A DNA stretch of 64,000 nucleotides from Tridacna crocea (taxonomy: Eukaryota > Mollusca > Bivalvia > Cardiida > Cardiidae). The stretch spans positions 17,484,001 to 17,548,000 of the forward strand of contig OX031059.1 in the NCBI GenBank assembly GCA_943736015.1. The letters are read 5' to 3'. Of this stretch, positions 21,807 to 31,830 are shown one piece after another. The notes beneath the pieces were generated by a model that saw only the letters and a list, made by a program, of their open reading frames with translations, was not told where the DNA came from and made no database searches. The translations under genes and the position numbers were made by a program. Numbering within the stretch: the first letter of the stretch is position 1; the number at the start of each line of letters is the position of its first letter.

Positions 21807-22289
21807 TCTAGACTTCCTGCAAAGGTAAGTTTAAACATTTTATGCAGTCTGATCTTAATCTAGACTTGCTGCAAAGGCAAGTTTTACAGATGAGAAAGAT
21901 TCATGAAGGGTTAGAAATTTTTCATAGTATAGGTAGCCACAAAGATGTCTTTCTGCAGACAAGATGAGCTTTATTGATGTTTGAATCTATAGCCTAGTGA
22001 ATAGGCCTTGATCCACTTCATCAATGGATGTACTTCTTGGACTTTTCCCAAGTTAAAGACATTTAATGAGAGAGAACAGAAAATGTGGACAAAAATTTAC
22101 ATGAGTTTAGGCATCTTTCAGAAAAAAAAAATCCTGTGGCAGATGTGGAAATTTGTCATTGAGCAATTATGTGATTTGTTACAGTGTTTTCATATACTAT
22201 TGGGGTCAGACCATTGAAATTATTTAATCCTAAATAGGGCGGGTATAGAACGAACATAGCAGACATTTTAAGGTAGAAGTCCAGAATTA
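21807..22289. other. Unassigned sequence
   Basis: A partial repeat of ATTTTATGCAGTCTGATCTT occurs at 21836. Otherwise nothing was recognised. Confidence 0.45.
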
Positions 22290-22400
22290 TTGCCTTTTCA
22301 AGGTTTACAGAATGCCTCTGTAAAGAGGACAGTGTAGATGAAAGATCAGGCTGCATGTATTGTGCAGTCTGGTCTTGATTTATATTATTTGGGCTGCAAA
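22290..22400. mobile_element. hp4 palindrome element
   Basis: AGATCAGGCTGCA pairs with TGCAGTCTGGTCT around TGTATTG. Confidence 0.65.
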
Positions 22401-22645
22401 AGTTGCATAAAAAGATTAAAGATAAAGATTGGGTATAGGGTCACTGTGATGAATTGCAGTTTGTACAACTGGTCACTACTGTTTTGTCAGTCCATTACCC
22501 ACAATCCATTGAATCTGTCTGCGCTGATAGTGCTGGTCTGTGGAAAGAACTATATGTTACAGAACTGAAATTTCTGTCTGATGTTTACAAGAAATGGTTG
22601 AATTTCAGTTTTGTAACTGCAGGTAATTGTCATCTGTAAATGCTT

Positions 22646-22882
22646 TTAACCCTTTACCACACAGTGACAACTTTTGACGACCCTGAGGAAGAAGCCTTTT
22701 GACAACATTGTGGGAAAAGAAGGAAATGCTGGTAACCAGCATCTGATAACAGCATTTTCTCCTTTTCCCACAAAGTTTTCTATCCTGTCAAAGAAAAATT
22801 GCTTCAGTCACTATTAAATTGTTGTCTGGAAATGGTTTCAATTTGGATGAGTCTACAATTTTGCCATGTGGTAAAGGGTCAA
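22646..22882 (+). mobile_element. hp1 element with extended hairpin loop
   Basis: TTAA at 22646. The centre carries a partial duplication (CCAGCATCTGATAACAGCAT), and the right end is mutated to TCAA. Confidence 0.85.
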
Positions 22883-23094
22883 TCTGTTTCGGTTGAAAAT
22901 TTTGCGCTTTTTTTTTTGGTAAAGAGTGAAACAGTGAAGTTTGATATACTATCAATGGTGTGGCATGGAGTTACTGATATATCTGCAATGACAAAAAGCT
23001 TTTATGCTTTGGCAGCTGCAAACATTTCAAATTATTTACAAACTAAACCACTTTGTCCCCATGGGAGCTGCATTAACTTATGCAGGACTGTTTA

Positions 23095-23180
23095 CAACAA
23101 TAGTGGTCTTTGTAGTCAGTGTACATCAAGATCAGACAGCAGAAAACGTGCAGTATGATCTTTCATCTATACTGTCCGTT
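23095..23180. mobile_element. hp4 fragment
   Basis: ACATCAAGATCAGACAGCAG pairs imperfectly with GTGCAGTATGATCTTTCATC. Confidence 0.55.
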
Positions 23181-23343
23181 CCACAGGGACCGTGGTAGTA
23201 AAAGCAACCTGAAATGGCAATTATTTTTGTTTTATTTCTTGACGGAATAATTATACAGATGGGTTTGTTTGACGCTCTAAGGGTTCAGATTGGATGTTTG
23301 TATGTTGCTCAGGTTCAAACTAATTGTTAAAATGTTGCATAAT

Positions 23344-23529
23344 ACATTATTTCGATTAGATTGCGGAGGTCAGTGCACCTATCCATGCTTTCCTGGAGTT
23401 TTTTTTCCTTTTTTTTACCAGTCAACATTTTTCAAGTGGGAGAGCAGCCATTGTGCGGAGTACTGGTAACAGAAACTCCAGGAAAGCATGGATAGGTGCA
23501 CTGGCTGCCGAGCTTTAACTGAAATAATG
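23344..23529. mobile_element. Fold-back element (third type)
   Basis: Arms of about 60 nt begin CATTATTTCG and end AATAATG. The inner 30 nt (GTGCACCTATCCATGCTTTC) pair without mismatch. The loop of about 60 nt contains a T-tract. Related sequence occurs at 29822-29912. Confidence 0.85.
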
Positions 23530-23564
23530 TGTTAAACAACATACAATCAATCAGTCACCTCTGG

Positions 23565-23597
23565 TTGGTAAAAACAAGATTGCTTAGGAAAGGGTTA
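23565..23597 (-). mobile_element. hp1/hp3 terminal fragment
   Basis: Only the L-arm end (AAAACAAGATTGCTTAGGAAAGGGTTAA) remains. Confidence 0.5.
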
Positions 23598-23818
23598 AAG
23601 GCCTAATCTTTCAAATAGCTGTGCATTAGAACTTGTCATGTTTTTTCATAATAAAAAAATGACTTTATTGATTTACAGCACTATCTGCACTAAACACATG
23701 CCTTTTAGAAAGCCTATGCATCCAAAGAATACATTGAGTTGGAGAGTTTCTTCACTGTATCACTTTGCTCTCTCTAGTTTGCTCTCTCTACTGTCAATTT
23801 AATTTTGACCTGCATCTA

Positions 23819-24155
23819 CTCTTTACCACACAATGATGTCTTTTGATGACTCTGAGGTAGAAGCCTTTTAACTCTTTACCACACAACAAAATTTTAGACT
23901 GATTCAAATTGAAAGCATTTGCAGACGACAAAATAATGATGAATGAAAAATTGAAATTTGATCTGGGAAGGGTAGAAAACACTGTGGGAAAAGGAGAAAA
24001 TGCTGGTTTCCAGCATTTTCTCCTTTTCCCTCAGTGTTTTCAAAAGGCTTCGTTCTCAGGGGTGTCAAAAGTAGGGATTGTGTGGTAATGGGTTAAAAAC
24101 ATTGTGGGAAAAGGAGAAAATGCTGGTAACCAGAATTTGTCGTTTGGTAAAGAGT
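23819..24155 (+). mobile_element. hp1 host copy interrupted by another hp1
   Basis: The host L-arm runs to GAAGCCTTTTAA at 23871 and resumes after the guest at TTAAAAACATTGTGGG (24093). TTAA is duplicated on both sides of the guest. The host has also lost its right stem, jumping from GCTGGTAACCAG to AATTTGTCGTTTGG. Confidence 0.88.
23868..24096 (-). mobile_element. hp1 guest copy nested in hp1
   Basis: A 229-bp complete copy with TTAA at 23868 and 24093, inserted in opposite orientation to its host at 23819-24155. It is close to consensus and so younger than the host. Confidence 0.92.
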
Positions 24156-24159
24156 TCCT

Positions 24160-24351
24160 TTTACAACTCTATTGACCTCTCTGGCTAATGTAGATTAAGA
24201 TGGGACTGCACAATATGTGATATTATCGTTGATCTACTCTGTCAGACATTCTGCACTATATAACCATGATGTATAACAACCACTCGAGTCCTCATTCCCT
24301 AATTCTTGATTGAAAATGTATGTTGTATTTATTTGGTACTCTAAGAGTTAA
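24160..24351. mobile_element. hp4-like element
   Basis: CTAATGTAGATTAAGATGGGACTGCAC and a decayed second arm precede a tail that ends ACTCTAAGAGTTAA. The last TTAA is the first of the next hp2 copy. Confidence 0.55.
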
Positions 24352-24576
24352 CCCTTTACCCCATAAGGCATTTCTATGGTATCTCTAATTGACCCTAAAT
24401 AACAGCAAGGATCGAGTCATTTCTTAGATGTATATGACACCTTTTGAAAACATAGAAAACATTGTGACAAAAGGTGAAATTGCTCGTCATGAGCAATTTC
24501 ACCTTTTGTCACAATGTTTTCCAAAGGCTCCTACAAGCAATGCGTAGAAATGAGTATCTATGGAGTAAAGGGTTAA
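24348..24576 (-). mobile_element. hp2 TTAA hairpin element
   Basis: TTAA at 24348 and 24573. The stem (GACAAAAGGTGAAATTGCTC) is perfectly paired around TCGTCATGAG. Confidence 0.93.
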
Positions 24577-24774
24577 TCAGGTTTTGACAAGTTGAAATGT
24601 TGAAATAAGTCTAAGGAAGGGGGGGGGTTTGAAAGAAGAATATGGATATGATATGTGAATGTGGAAAAAAAAGTGCTGATATCATAGTTTTCACAGGGCT
24701 TCATGCTGGAGATGACTTTATGAACACTGCAACATACCACTTTTGAAAATACCCTTGTAAATTGGATGGTCATC

Positions 24775-24988
24775 TTAACCCTTAAGCTGCAAAGTGCGAC
24801 TCACTGACCTTTTGCAGATACTGCAGATCAAGATCAGACTGCACAGAACATGCATTTTGATCTTGAATCTACACAGTCTGACGAGGTGATATATTGTTCT
24901 AAAAAAAAAGAAGATTTAAATATCAGTATTTTGCTTTTTACTTTGGCTTGCAAGTTTTATTGGATATATTTAGTATGACAAGGGTTAA
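24775..24988. mobile_element. hp4 TTAA element (family exemplar)
   Basis: TTAACCCTTAAGC at 24775 and GACAAGGGTTAA at 24988 give TTAA ends with a CCCTT terminal inverted repeat. The internal palindrome pairs AGATCAAGATCAGACTGCA with a partly mutated partner around ACAGAACA. The TTAACCC start suggests the same transposition machinery as hp1-hp3, although the body is unrelated. Confidence 0.7.
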
Positions 24989-25099
24989 ATTACAATTATA
25001 AGATTATTATAATTATGAGTTATGTGGAATCATAAATGTGAAAGGAGAAAAGGTACTGATAATGTAATAGTAAATGCATTATATTAGATAAGAATGAGC

Positions 25100-25321
25100 T
25101 TACTTCTTGCCTAAACAAGTCCTCCATGTTTTAACAACCAAGAGAAAGAAGCCTTCAAAATCAAATGCCAGTTACCAGTATTTTCTACTTTTCCCATGAT
25201 AAACTTTCTACTCTTCCAAAGACAGTCTTATTATTTGGGTCACCTATAATTTTGTTGTCTGCAAATGTTTTTGAAAGGACAAGTTTAAAAATCTGTTATT
25301 TTTTTTCCGGTGAAGGGTTAC
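25100..25321 (+). mobile_element. hp1 element, left stem deleted
   Basis: The L-arm (AACCAAGAGAAAGAAGCC) runs almost directly into TGCCAGTTACCAGTATTTTC. The right end is mutated to TTAC at 25318. Confidence 0.75.
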
Positions 25322-25537
25322 CCTTTGCCACACAATCCCAAGTTTTTACAACCCTGAAAAGGTCTTCAGAAAACATTGTGTGAAAAGGAGAAAATGCTGG
25401 TTATCTGCATTTTCTCCTTTTCCCACAATGTTTTCCTTAAGATCAAGACAAACTTCCTTATTTGAGCCACGTTTAATTAGTAGTCTGCAAATGCTTTCAT
25501 TATTTTGACTGTTTTAAAAGTTTGTTGTATCAGTTAA
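25318..25537 (+). mobile_element. hp1 hairpin element sharing its left end
   Basis: It starts at TTAC 25318, which also ends the copy before, and finishes at TTAA 25534. The hairpin is good with the centre GCTGGTTATCTGC. Confidence 0.85.
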
Positions 25538-25757
25538 ATCCCAAATGACAAAAATTTACACTGATCCAAATTGAAAGGATTTGCAGACGACAAATTAAAT
25601 GTAACTGCATTGATGATTGTTGTTTTGGATCGGGTAGAAAACAATATGGGAAAAGGAGAAAATGCTGGTTACTAGCATTTTCTCCTTTGACCACAATTTT
25701 TTCAAAAGCCTTTTTTACAGTGTCATTAAAACTCGGGATTGTGTGGTGATGGGTTAT
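25534..25757 (-). mobile_element. hp1 hairpin element sharing a TTAA
   Basis: It shares TTAA 25534 with the previous copy; the right end is TTAT 25754. The three copies 25100-25757 form a chain. Confidence 0.85.
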
Positions 25758-26007
25758 GGTATAAGGGTAATCAGGGGGAAAAAAATTTTGAAATGATAAT
25801 GGATGCTGGAAGATGCTACAATCGATAAAACAAATTGGAATTTCTTGAACAAAATGAAAAGGATGTTGAGAATTTATCTCGTTTTCAAAATGCACCTGGC
25901 AATCGGAGTGCAAATTTTTACTGAACCGCGATTACACTTGGCAACATATTAAATGTTTTCCCTCCAGTGGTATAAAAAATGAATTCCTTTTATGTAGGGT
26001 TTCACAG

Positions 26008-26180
26008 TTTCAGTGCATTACCCTTTTTCCAATTGAACCCATGATTTTATGACCCCAAGGAAGAATTAAAAACTTTGTAAATATCCTGAAGGAGAAAATG
26101 CATGAAAAATGCATGAAAAATGCATTTTCCTCTTTCCCAACACTATTTTACCCCCCGCAAAACATTCGTTTTGCAGTTGT
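26008..26180 (+). mobile_element. hp1 remnant with altered hairpin
   Basis: An L-arm with TTTTATGACCCCAAGGAAG is followed by a replaced centre in which ATGCATGAAAA is repeated. Confidence 0.5.
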
Positions 26181-26189
26181 ATACTGGAA

Positions 26190-26272
26190 TCAGCCTGTCT
26201 GTCTGTGTCTGTCGCTCTGTGTGTCTGTCCATGTGTTTGTCCGTCCTTTTGTCCGTCCATGTGTCTATCTAT
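26190..26272. repeat. TGTC-rich microsatellite
   Basis: Degenerate repeats of TGTC/TGTG/CGTC. Confidence 0.85.
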
Positions 26273-26316
26273 GTACAAATAATCGCCTGTTTCTGTGAAA
26301 GGGCTGGTTGGGGTAC

Positions 26317-26542
26317 TTACCCTTTACCAAACAATCCCGACTTTTAACGACCTTAAGGAGAAAGCTTTCGAAAACATTGTGGGAAAAGGAGAAAATGCTG
26401 GTAACCAGCATTTTCTCCTTTTCCCACAATGTTTTCTAAAGTTCCAAAAACAAATTTCAAATTTTCAGTCACATTTATTTTGTTGTGTGCAAATGCTTTC
26501 AGTTAGGACCAGTTTAAAATTTTGTCGTTTGGTAAAGAGTGA
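26317..26542 (+). mobile_element. hp1 hairpin element
   Basis: The left end is TTAC 26317 and the right end AAAGAGTGA. The 67-nt hairpin is perfect or nearly so. Confidence 0.9.
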
Positions 26543-26900
26543 CGGATCTAGTTTCTCTCTGCCGAAAGACAATACACATTATTAAATTTTTAGCCTTGAT
26601 TATTATGTTGTCTAAAAATTGCTTTCAATAATGATTAACCGTTTTACAAAGAACGAAACTTGGATGCTACCAAAATGAAAGCATTTGTACACAACAAAAG
26701 CAATTAATGATGAGCTATAACTGCATGTGTCCAGAGCAAATATCATGGATTACTTTTATCTTGTATCTGATAAAGTTAAACTTTGGCTCAAAGTTTATTA
26801 AATAATTCAGGAGCCTGTGGAAAAAAAGGCGGATAAAAATATACCTGAAGAAAAACCTTACTAAACCGGGCTGTTTACAGGACAGTCCTAATCTCCAGAC
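26543..26900. other. Unassigned sequence
   Basis: AT-rich. A stretch near 26810-26890 (GAGCCTGTGG...GGATAAAAA...ACTGTTTACAG) resembles 27120-27200, an otherwise unnamed dispersed repeat. Confidence 0.5.
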
Positions 26901-27108
26901 TTAACTTTTAAGGACAAAATTTTGGACCAGACCAAATTGAAGGCATTTGCAGACGACGAAATAAATGCGAATCTAAAATTGAAATTTTATTTGGACAGGG
27001 TAGAAAACATTGTGGGAAAAGGAGAAATTCTGTCGTTTTCCCACAGTGTTTTCTAAGGCTTTCTTTCTCAGGGTCGTTAAAAGTCGTGATTGTGTAGTAA
27101 AGAGTTAA
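26901..27108 (-). mobile_element. hp1 element with shortened hairpin
   Basis: TTAA at 26901 and 27105. About 20 nt around the hairpin centre are missing (GGAGAAATTCTGTCGTTTTCCC). Confidence 0.85.
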
Positions 27109-27328
27109 ATATGTAATTCAAGAGCCTTGGGAAACAAGGAGGATAAAAAGGTGTTCAAAGAAGAACCGTACTAAACTGGACTGTTTACAGAACAGTCGTA
27201 ATTTTTGGATTGCTAAACTTTTTCCCCAAACAAGTGATTCTGTGCAATTTGGTAGATAATTGTTGTGCAAACAAAGCTTTACAGGTCTCTGCAGTTGAAC
27301 AAACTTGAATACATCATAGGAAAGAGAA

Positions 27329-27547
27329 TTAACCCTTTACACCATCATACTGTTTTAGCAGCCCTCAGAGGAAGCCTTTTCATAACATTGTGAGAAAAGG
27401 AGACAGCTGATAGCCAGCATTTTGTCCTTTTCCCACAATGTTTTCTATCCTGCCCTTGCAGAGACAACTTTGCAATTTGAGTCACTATTTGATGTCTGCA
27501 ACAAGTTTGAATGAGTCTTAAAAGTTTGTTGTTTGGCAAAGATTTAA
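27329..27547 (+). mobile_element. hp1 TTAA element, diverged
   Basis: TTAA at 27329 and 27544. The hairpin is weakened (AGACAGCTGATAGCCAGC). Confidence 0.82.
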
Positions 27548-27638
27548 ATTCTTGCACCAATTAGCTACTTCTTTCCAACAAACTTTTCCATCATGTGAAA
27601 AAGATATTTTATTTCACTTTTTAAGTGAGAACTATGTT

Positions 27639-27866
27639 TTAACCCTTTCCCAAACAAGCCCTTGTTTTTACATGTCTGCAGTACAAGTCTTTTGAAAACA
27701 CCGTGGGAAAAGGAGAAATTGCTCGTAACGAGCAGTTTCTCCTTTTCCCACAGTGTTTTCTGCCTGTTCGGATAATTTTCTGCCATTGTTATGAAAGTTA
27801 TAATTGTCGTCTGCAAACTCTTTCAATTTGGAAGAGTCTAAAATTTGTCATTTGGGAAAGGGTTAA
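27639..27866 (+). mobile_element. hp3 TTAA hairpin element (family exemplar)
   Basis: TTAA at 27639 and 27863. The left end is CCCTTTCCCAAACAAGCCC and the right end CATTTGGGAAAGGG. The palindrome is built on GGAGAAATTGCTCGT with one central base. The R-arm shares AATTGTCGTCTGCAAA and TTTCAATTTGG with hp1. The family therefore joins hp1-like arms to an hp2-like centre. Confidence 0.9.
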
Positions 27867-27964
27867 GTGCTTTTTGGTAGGTCAGAAAATATGTTAAATT
27901 ATGCCAAGTTAGTCGTGCTGAACAGTTGCTCTGAGAATGATATATAGATGAATTCCCAACATAA

Positions 27965-28025
27965 TTAACATCTGCTTTTCCCACAATGTTTTCTCCTCCT
28001 TAGGGATTGTTTGGTTAGAGGTTAA
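27965..28025 (-). mobile_element. hp1 fragment
   Basis: Right stem CTTTTCCCACAATGTTTTC followed directly by the L-arm end TAGGGATTGTTTGG. Confidence 0.6.
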
Positions 28026-28084
28026 GAGACACAGAAGGAGTAGCGCCATCAAGATTCATTTGTTAGTTGGATTTGTGCTGTATC

Positions 28085-28220
28085 CAAGTTACTCTATACC
28101 AAATGACAAACTTTTAGATTTATTCAAATTAATGTATTTGCAGATGACGTATAAAAATATTTATGGCTTGGATATTGTGGCTTACCAAAGTTGTGAAGGG
28201 GCCAGAAAATGTGGAAAAGG
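28085..28220 (-). mobile_element. hp1 fragment upstream of exon B
   Basis: R-arm (CTATACCAAATGACAAAC) and part of the left stem, ending about 43 bp before the exon B acceptor. Confidence 0.6.
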
Positions 28221-28262
28221 CTATTAGAATGATGTCAATGTTTTATCATTATTTCATTTCAG

Positions 28263-28323
28263 GGTCCACCAGGTAGTGCTGCAGGTCAGATGGCAATGCC
28301 TAACAGTATGGAGCCCCGACCAG
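28263..28323 (+). CDS. SSBP3: SSBP exon B (MAMPNSMEPRP block)
   Basis: A 61-nt, phase 0-1 exon encodes GPPGSAAGQMAMPNSMEPRP plus the first base of a Gly codon. It aligns with the vertebrate block ending in PNSMDP, and GQMAMPNSME is the recognisable core. The acceptor is ATTTCATTTCAG and the donor is GTAAAA at 28324, weaker than most donors in this gene. The preceding intron is 7.4 kb, the longest in the window, and is largely filled with repeats. Confidence 0.93.
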
Positions 28324-28454
28324 GTAAAATGAAAAAAAATGGTAGTGATTTTGTCCCCCAAGAAGTTCTTGTTCCACTGGCCAAAGCTCAGCAAGCTTAT
28401 ACCTATCATGTTCCCTGTTCATCATGCATCGCACTGTGTGTGAGAGTGTTGATT

Positions 28455-28752
28455 TATTGAATTTGCATTTATTTATTGTTGCTACCAGTTTCCCATATGG
28501 GCAATGCCCCCTGAAGGCTGTTTAAGTAAAGTTACAGGGGATAGTGCAGATACAGGATGAAACCCATCCCTAGTTTTCGCCTATTTCTATAACGTGCTTG
28601 ATATATAGCACTGTCACATGGGACCTCAGTTAAACATCTCATTTGAAAGACTAATTTAGTAATTTTAGATGGCCAGCTGTGGGGATCGAACCATCACCCT
28701 CATGATCACGAGTCTAAGCTCTACTAGCTGAGCTATGCAGGCTGGTCAATGT
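28455..28752 (-). mobile_element. tRNA-derived SINE
   Basis: On the minus strand the head carries a pol III box A (TAGCTCAGCTAG, complement of 28724-28735) and a perfect box B (GGTTCGATCCC, complement of 28682-28692) about 32 bp apart, as in tRNAs. The body continues to an A/T-rich tail near 28455 with AATAAATAAATGC. It cannot be a working tRNA gene because no acceptor stem closes around the boxes. Confidence 0.85.
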
Positions 28753-28913
28753 CTGAGAGTGTGGGTTAACTACTAGTATTTATAGCTTTCTTTAGCACAA
28801 AGTGCTGAACATGAGCTTTTGTAATCTCACAATAGCCCTTGATAGAATTTCTTCATACAATTGGATCCAGTTATGGTTGCCATGGCTTTTAGATTATGTG
28901 TTATAACTTTTAT

Positions 28914-28958
28914 ATAGCAAAGAACATGGGTGAAAAATTATAGCAAAGAACATGGGTG
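28914..28958. repeat. 26-bp direct duplication
   Basis: ATAGCAAAGAACATGGGTG occurs twice, 26 bp apart. Confidence 0.88.
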
Positions 28959-29243
28959 CTTTTCTTTTATCATACTTATTGGTAATAACAAGCGATAGTT
29001 ATAAGTAAATTCAATAAGTCTTGTTTCCCTCATTACAGTATATTGCTGTTTATCTACTTTGATTGGCATGTTACACTTTCTCCTGTATAATATGGCTGGT
29101 ATTGTATATTCACCTTAAATTGGATAGAAAATACCCAGTTTTTACTCATGATCCAACAAGCTTTACTACTTACGTGAATTCATGATTGTTAATTTTTGAC
29201 AATTGTCTTGTCTAAATACAGTCTGTCAGACTTGATTGATAAT

Positions 29244-29475
29244 TTAACCCTTTACTCCATAGATACTCATTTTGACGCATTAACAAAAGACAGCTTTTGA
29301 AAACATTGTGGGAAAAGGAGAAATTGCTCGTAACGAGCAATTTCTCCTTTTTCCCACAATGTTTTGTACTCAATCAGGTATTTGTATCCTCATTTGTCCA
29401 TATTTTTGACATCATGTCTTTATTTGCTGCTGAAATGAAAGAGTCTCTAATTGGCATAACAGGTAAAGGGTTTAA
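29244..29475 (+). mobile_element. hp2/hp3 mosaic element
   Basis: TTAA at 29244 and 29472. The left end is of hp2 type (CTCCATAGATACTCATTT), but the hairpin is of hp3 type (GGAGAAATTGCTCGTAACG) and pairs perfectly. The right arm resembles neither family closely (AGAGTCTCTAATTGGCATAAC). Confidence 0.85.
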
Positions 29476-29821
29476 AGAGTAATGCTTGACAAGATAAATT
29501 ATGTTTGTATTCATTGACTACCTCTGAAAAATATTAGACTTTTTAGGGGGGTAGGCTTATTTTATTTTCATGAAATTTTGTTTCAGTATTGACACTCAAA
29601 GGTTTAAACTGGTTTGGTTATTTCCAAGTATGTGTATGATACATCAATTTTGTTTACAGACCAAATAGAGCAATGGACTAATACATGGCCATACATGGCC
29701 ATCATAATTAGTACCTCTTAATTTCTTAATCTACATTTCTATAATTGTCATTTTTGTCCTGTGTCATTTGTAGATTCCCTGTGGATAACAGCCAGTGGCT
29801 TGGAAAGAATATTGTGTGTAA
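29476..29821. other. Unassigned sequence
   Basis: A short direct repeat ATACATGGCC occurs at 29682. Nothing else was recognised. Confidence 0.5.
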
Positions 29822-29912
29822 TGCTGGTTTAAGAATCTCCAGGAAAGCATGGATAGGTTCACTGGCTGCTGGGATATTACTGAAATACTGTTGGACCTGG
29901 TGTTAAACACTG
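29822..29912. mobile_element. Fragment of the third fold-back type
   Basis: CTCCAGGAAAGCATGGATAG and the following CACTGGCTGC...TACTGAAATA match the right arm of 23344-23529. Confidence 0.75.
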
Positions 29913-29915
29913 TTC

Positions 29916-29987
29916 AATTAATCAATCAATCAACCAATCAATTAATCATTCAATCAATCATCAATCAACCAACCAACCAATTAATCA
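29916..29987. repeat. CAAT microsatellite
   Basis: Repeats of CAAT/CAAC. Confidence 0.85.
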
Positions 29988-30064
29988 GCTGTACAGTATT
30001 TTGTAAATGCCTCAATACCGTAACAATGAAATTTTTTGTTGTATTGTATAGAACAAAACAATCA

Positions 30065-30236
30065 GAAGAACTTGCAGACGAGATATTTTGGTTTAATCCA
30101 TTGGAAATTGCTTCTGGGAAGGCAGAAAATATACTAGGAAAAAATGAAAATAATCTTTTCCAGCATTCCTCTTTTTCCAACCATGCATGCCATAGCCATT
30201 TTCTTCAGGGTCTTTGAAAGCTAGTATAAAGGTTAG
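30065..30236 (-). mobile_element. hp1 element, degenerate
   Basis: CTTGCAGACGAGATATTTTGG and GGCAGAAAATATACTAGG mark the R-arm and stem. The right part is decayed. Confidence 0.55.
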
Positions 30237-30495
30237 GGCTTGATTTTGAAAATGATTGCAAGGAAAACTTGCAGACCATTTAGGCAAAGATAGGCTTCTA
30301 GAGAAACCAATTATGTTTCCTTTACTAATGGGCCATTTAATACTCAGTTAATGATACTTCCAGAAAAATGTTCAGTACATTACTATCATGTAAATGGTGT
30401 ACCCATTACTTCATTGAAGATCTGTGACCTTCTCGGTGGCTTATGTCCCCTTGACTGCTAGAGCAAAAGTTGACCTCTTACCAGATTACAGGAAC

Positions 30496-30689
30496 TTAAC
30501 CTTTCACCACACAATGACGTCTTTTAACAACCCTGAAGGAGTAAGTTTTTTAAAACATTGTGGGAAAAGGAGAAAATGCTGGCAACCAGCATTTTCTCCT
30601 TTTCCCACAATGTTTTCTACCCTGCTGGAAACAAATTTCAATTTTTGAGTTAGTGTTATTTTGTATAGTCTGCAATTGCTTTGAATTAA
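30496..30689 (+). mobile_element. hp1 element cut short by the next copy
   Basis: TTAA at 30496 and a perfect hairpin. The R-arm stops at GCTTTGAATTAA (30686), where an opposite copy begins. No clear resumption was found after it. Confidence 0.82.
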
Positions 30690-30909
30690 CCCTTTACAAC
30701 ACGGCTAAATTTTAGACCTCTCTACATTGAAAGCGTTAGCAGACGACAATGTCATAGTAGCTCAAATGGTGCAACAGTTCTTTGAAAAATCTTTGTCGGA
30801 AAAGGATAAAATGCTGGTTACCAGCATTTTTCTCCTTTTCTGACAACATTTTCAAAAAGCGTCTTCTTAAGGGTCGTTAAAAGTTGTCATTGTGTGGTAA
30901 AGGGTTTAA
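30686..30909 (-). mobile_element. hp1 TTAA hairpin element
   Basis: TTAA at 30686 and 30906. The stem words differ (GTCGGAAAAGGATAAAATGC) but still pair with the right side (TTTTCTGACAAC), so changes are matched in both arms. Confidence 0.85.
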
Positions 30910-30936
30910 GAATTGTCCATATTGAAAGCATTGTAT

Positions 30937-31117
30937 CCTTTTATCACACAATCTTGAGTTTTAATGAGTCTGAGAAAGAAAGCTTTTTAAACACTGTGGG
31001 GAAAGGAGGAAATGCTGTTATGTAGCATTTTCTTCTTTCCTCCTCCAATGTTTACTATGTCATTTGGAAATGCTTCCAGTTTAGAAGTCTGAAATTTTGT
31101 TTATGGTAAAGAATTAA
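30937..31117 (+). mobile_element. hp1 element with deleted R-arm middle
   Basis: L-arm and decayed hairpin are present. The R-arm jumps from CAATGTTTACTATG to TCATTTGGAAATGC. It ends at TTAA 31114. Confidence 0.75.
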
Positions 31118-31149
31118 GAGGACAAGTTAATGTTACCCCAATTATAGGA

Positions 31150-31260
31150 TTTTTTTTTTGAAAAGCAAAAAGCATTATGAGAAATTGAGGAAATACTAGT
31201 TTCCAGCATTTTCTCCTTTTCCTTCACCAAGTCTTTGTCATCCAGGTGGTAAAGACTATT
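31150..31260. mobile_element. hp1 hairpin remnant
   Basis: AGCATTATGAGAAATTGAGG and TTCCAGCATTTTCTCC form an imperfect stem. Confidence 0.5.
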
Positions 31261-31279
31261 TTGTCAAGGATATAGAGGC

Positions 31280-31370
31280 TTTTGCCTTTTCAGACAGTGG
31301 TCGATGAAGATCAGTATGCACAAAACATCTTAGGTAGAGATATTCTGGTCTTAATCTGCTTTTAAACTGC
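31280..31370. mobile_element. hp4-like fragment, decayed
   Basis: GATGAAGATCAGTATGCACA and TATTCTGGTCTTAATCTGC are weakly paired. Confidence 0.4.
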
Positions 31371-31634
31371 TTTGGATATACAGTATTTTCCACCTTTTTC
31401 ATGACTGAATAATGGTCCTTTCTGTTGCTTTATAGACCTTAGAAGATTAACATTGTCTCCATCAGTGATAAACAGTAGAGTTCTTATCTATAATGGTATC
31501 AGAATGAAATGTTGCGGTTTTTTTAGCGGGGCATGGACTTTCAGTTACAGTAAAAAAAAAACTGGCTTTCTACAAAATGATATTTATCATGCAACATGCA
31601 CTTATGTCATCTCCTTAATTGGCTTGATGAAGTT

Positions 31635-31676
31635 ACTCTATCAGGGAAAATAATGACTCTATCAGGGAAAATAATG
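31635..31676. repeat. 21-bp direct duplication
   Basis: ACTCTATCAGGGAAAATAAT occurs twice in tandem, 21 bp apart. Confidence 0.9.
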
Positions 31677-31721
31677 AATTGTAGTCTATAGTCCACATTC
31701 TTTTGTTTCAACAGTATTTAG

Positions 31722-31815
31722 AGGGAGCTGAGTTTGAAAACATAGTGGGAAATGGAGAAAATGCTGGTTAACCAGCCTGATCTCCATTTCCCTCGATGAT
31801 TCAGCTTAACTTCTT
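31722..31815 (+). mobile_element. hp1 hairpin fragment
   Basis: Left stem AACATAGTGGGAAATGGAG and a decayed right stem. Arms are absent. Confidence 0.55.
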
Positions 31816-31830
31816 TTCTTATCTGTAAAG

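Noticed and set aside
23180-23200. CCACAG followed by GGACCGTGG as a further SSBP exon
   Set aside because: The frame meets TAG after three codons and no donor follows; it also lies inside the edge of an hp4 fragment.
26120-26347. Cys/Val/Ser-rich frame at about 26.2 kb
   Set aside because: It is a translation of the TGTC microsatellite.
28681-28752. Functional tRNA gene on the minus strand
   Set aside because: Boxes A and B are present but no acceptor or anticodon stem closes; the long body and tail fit a SINE.
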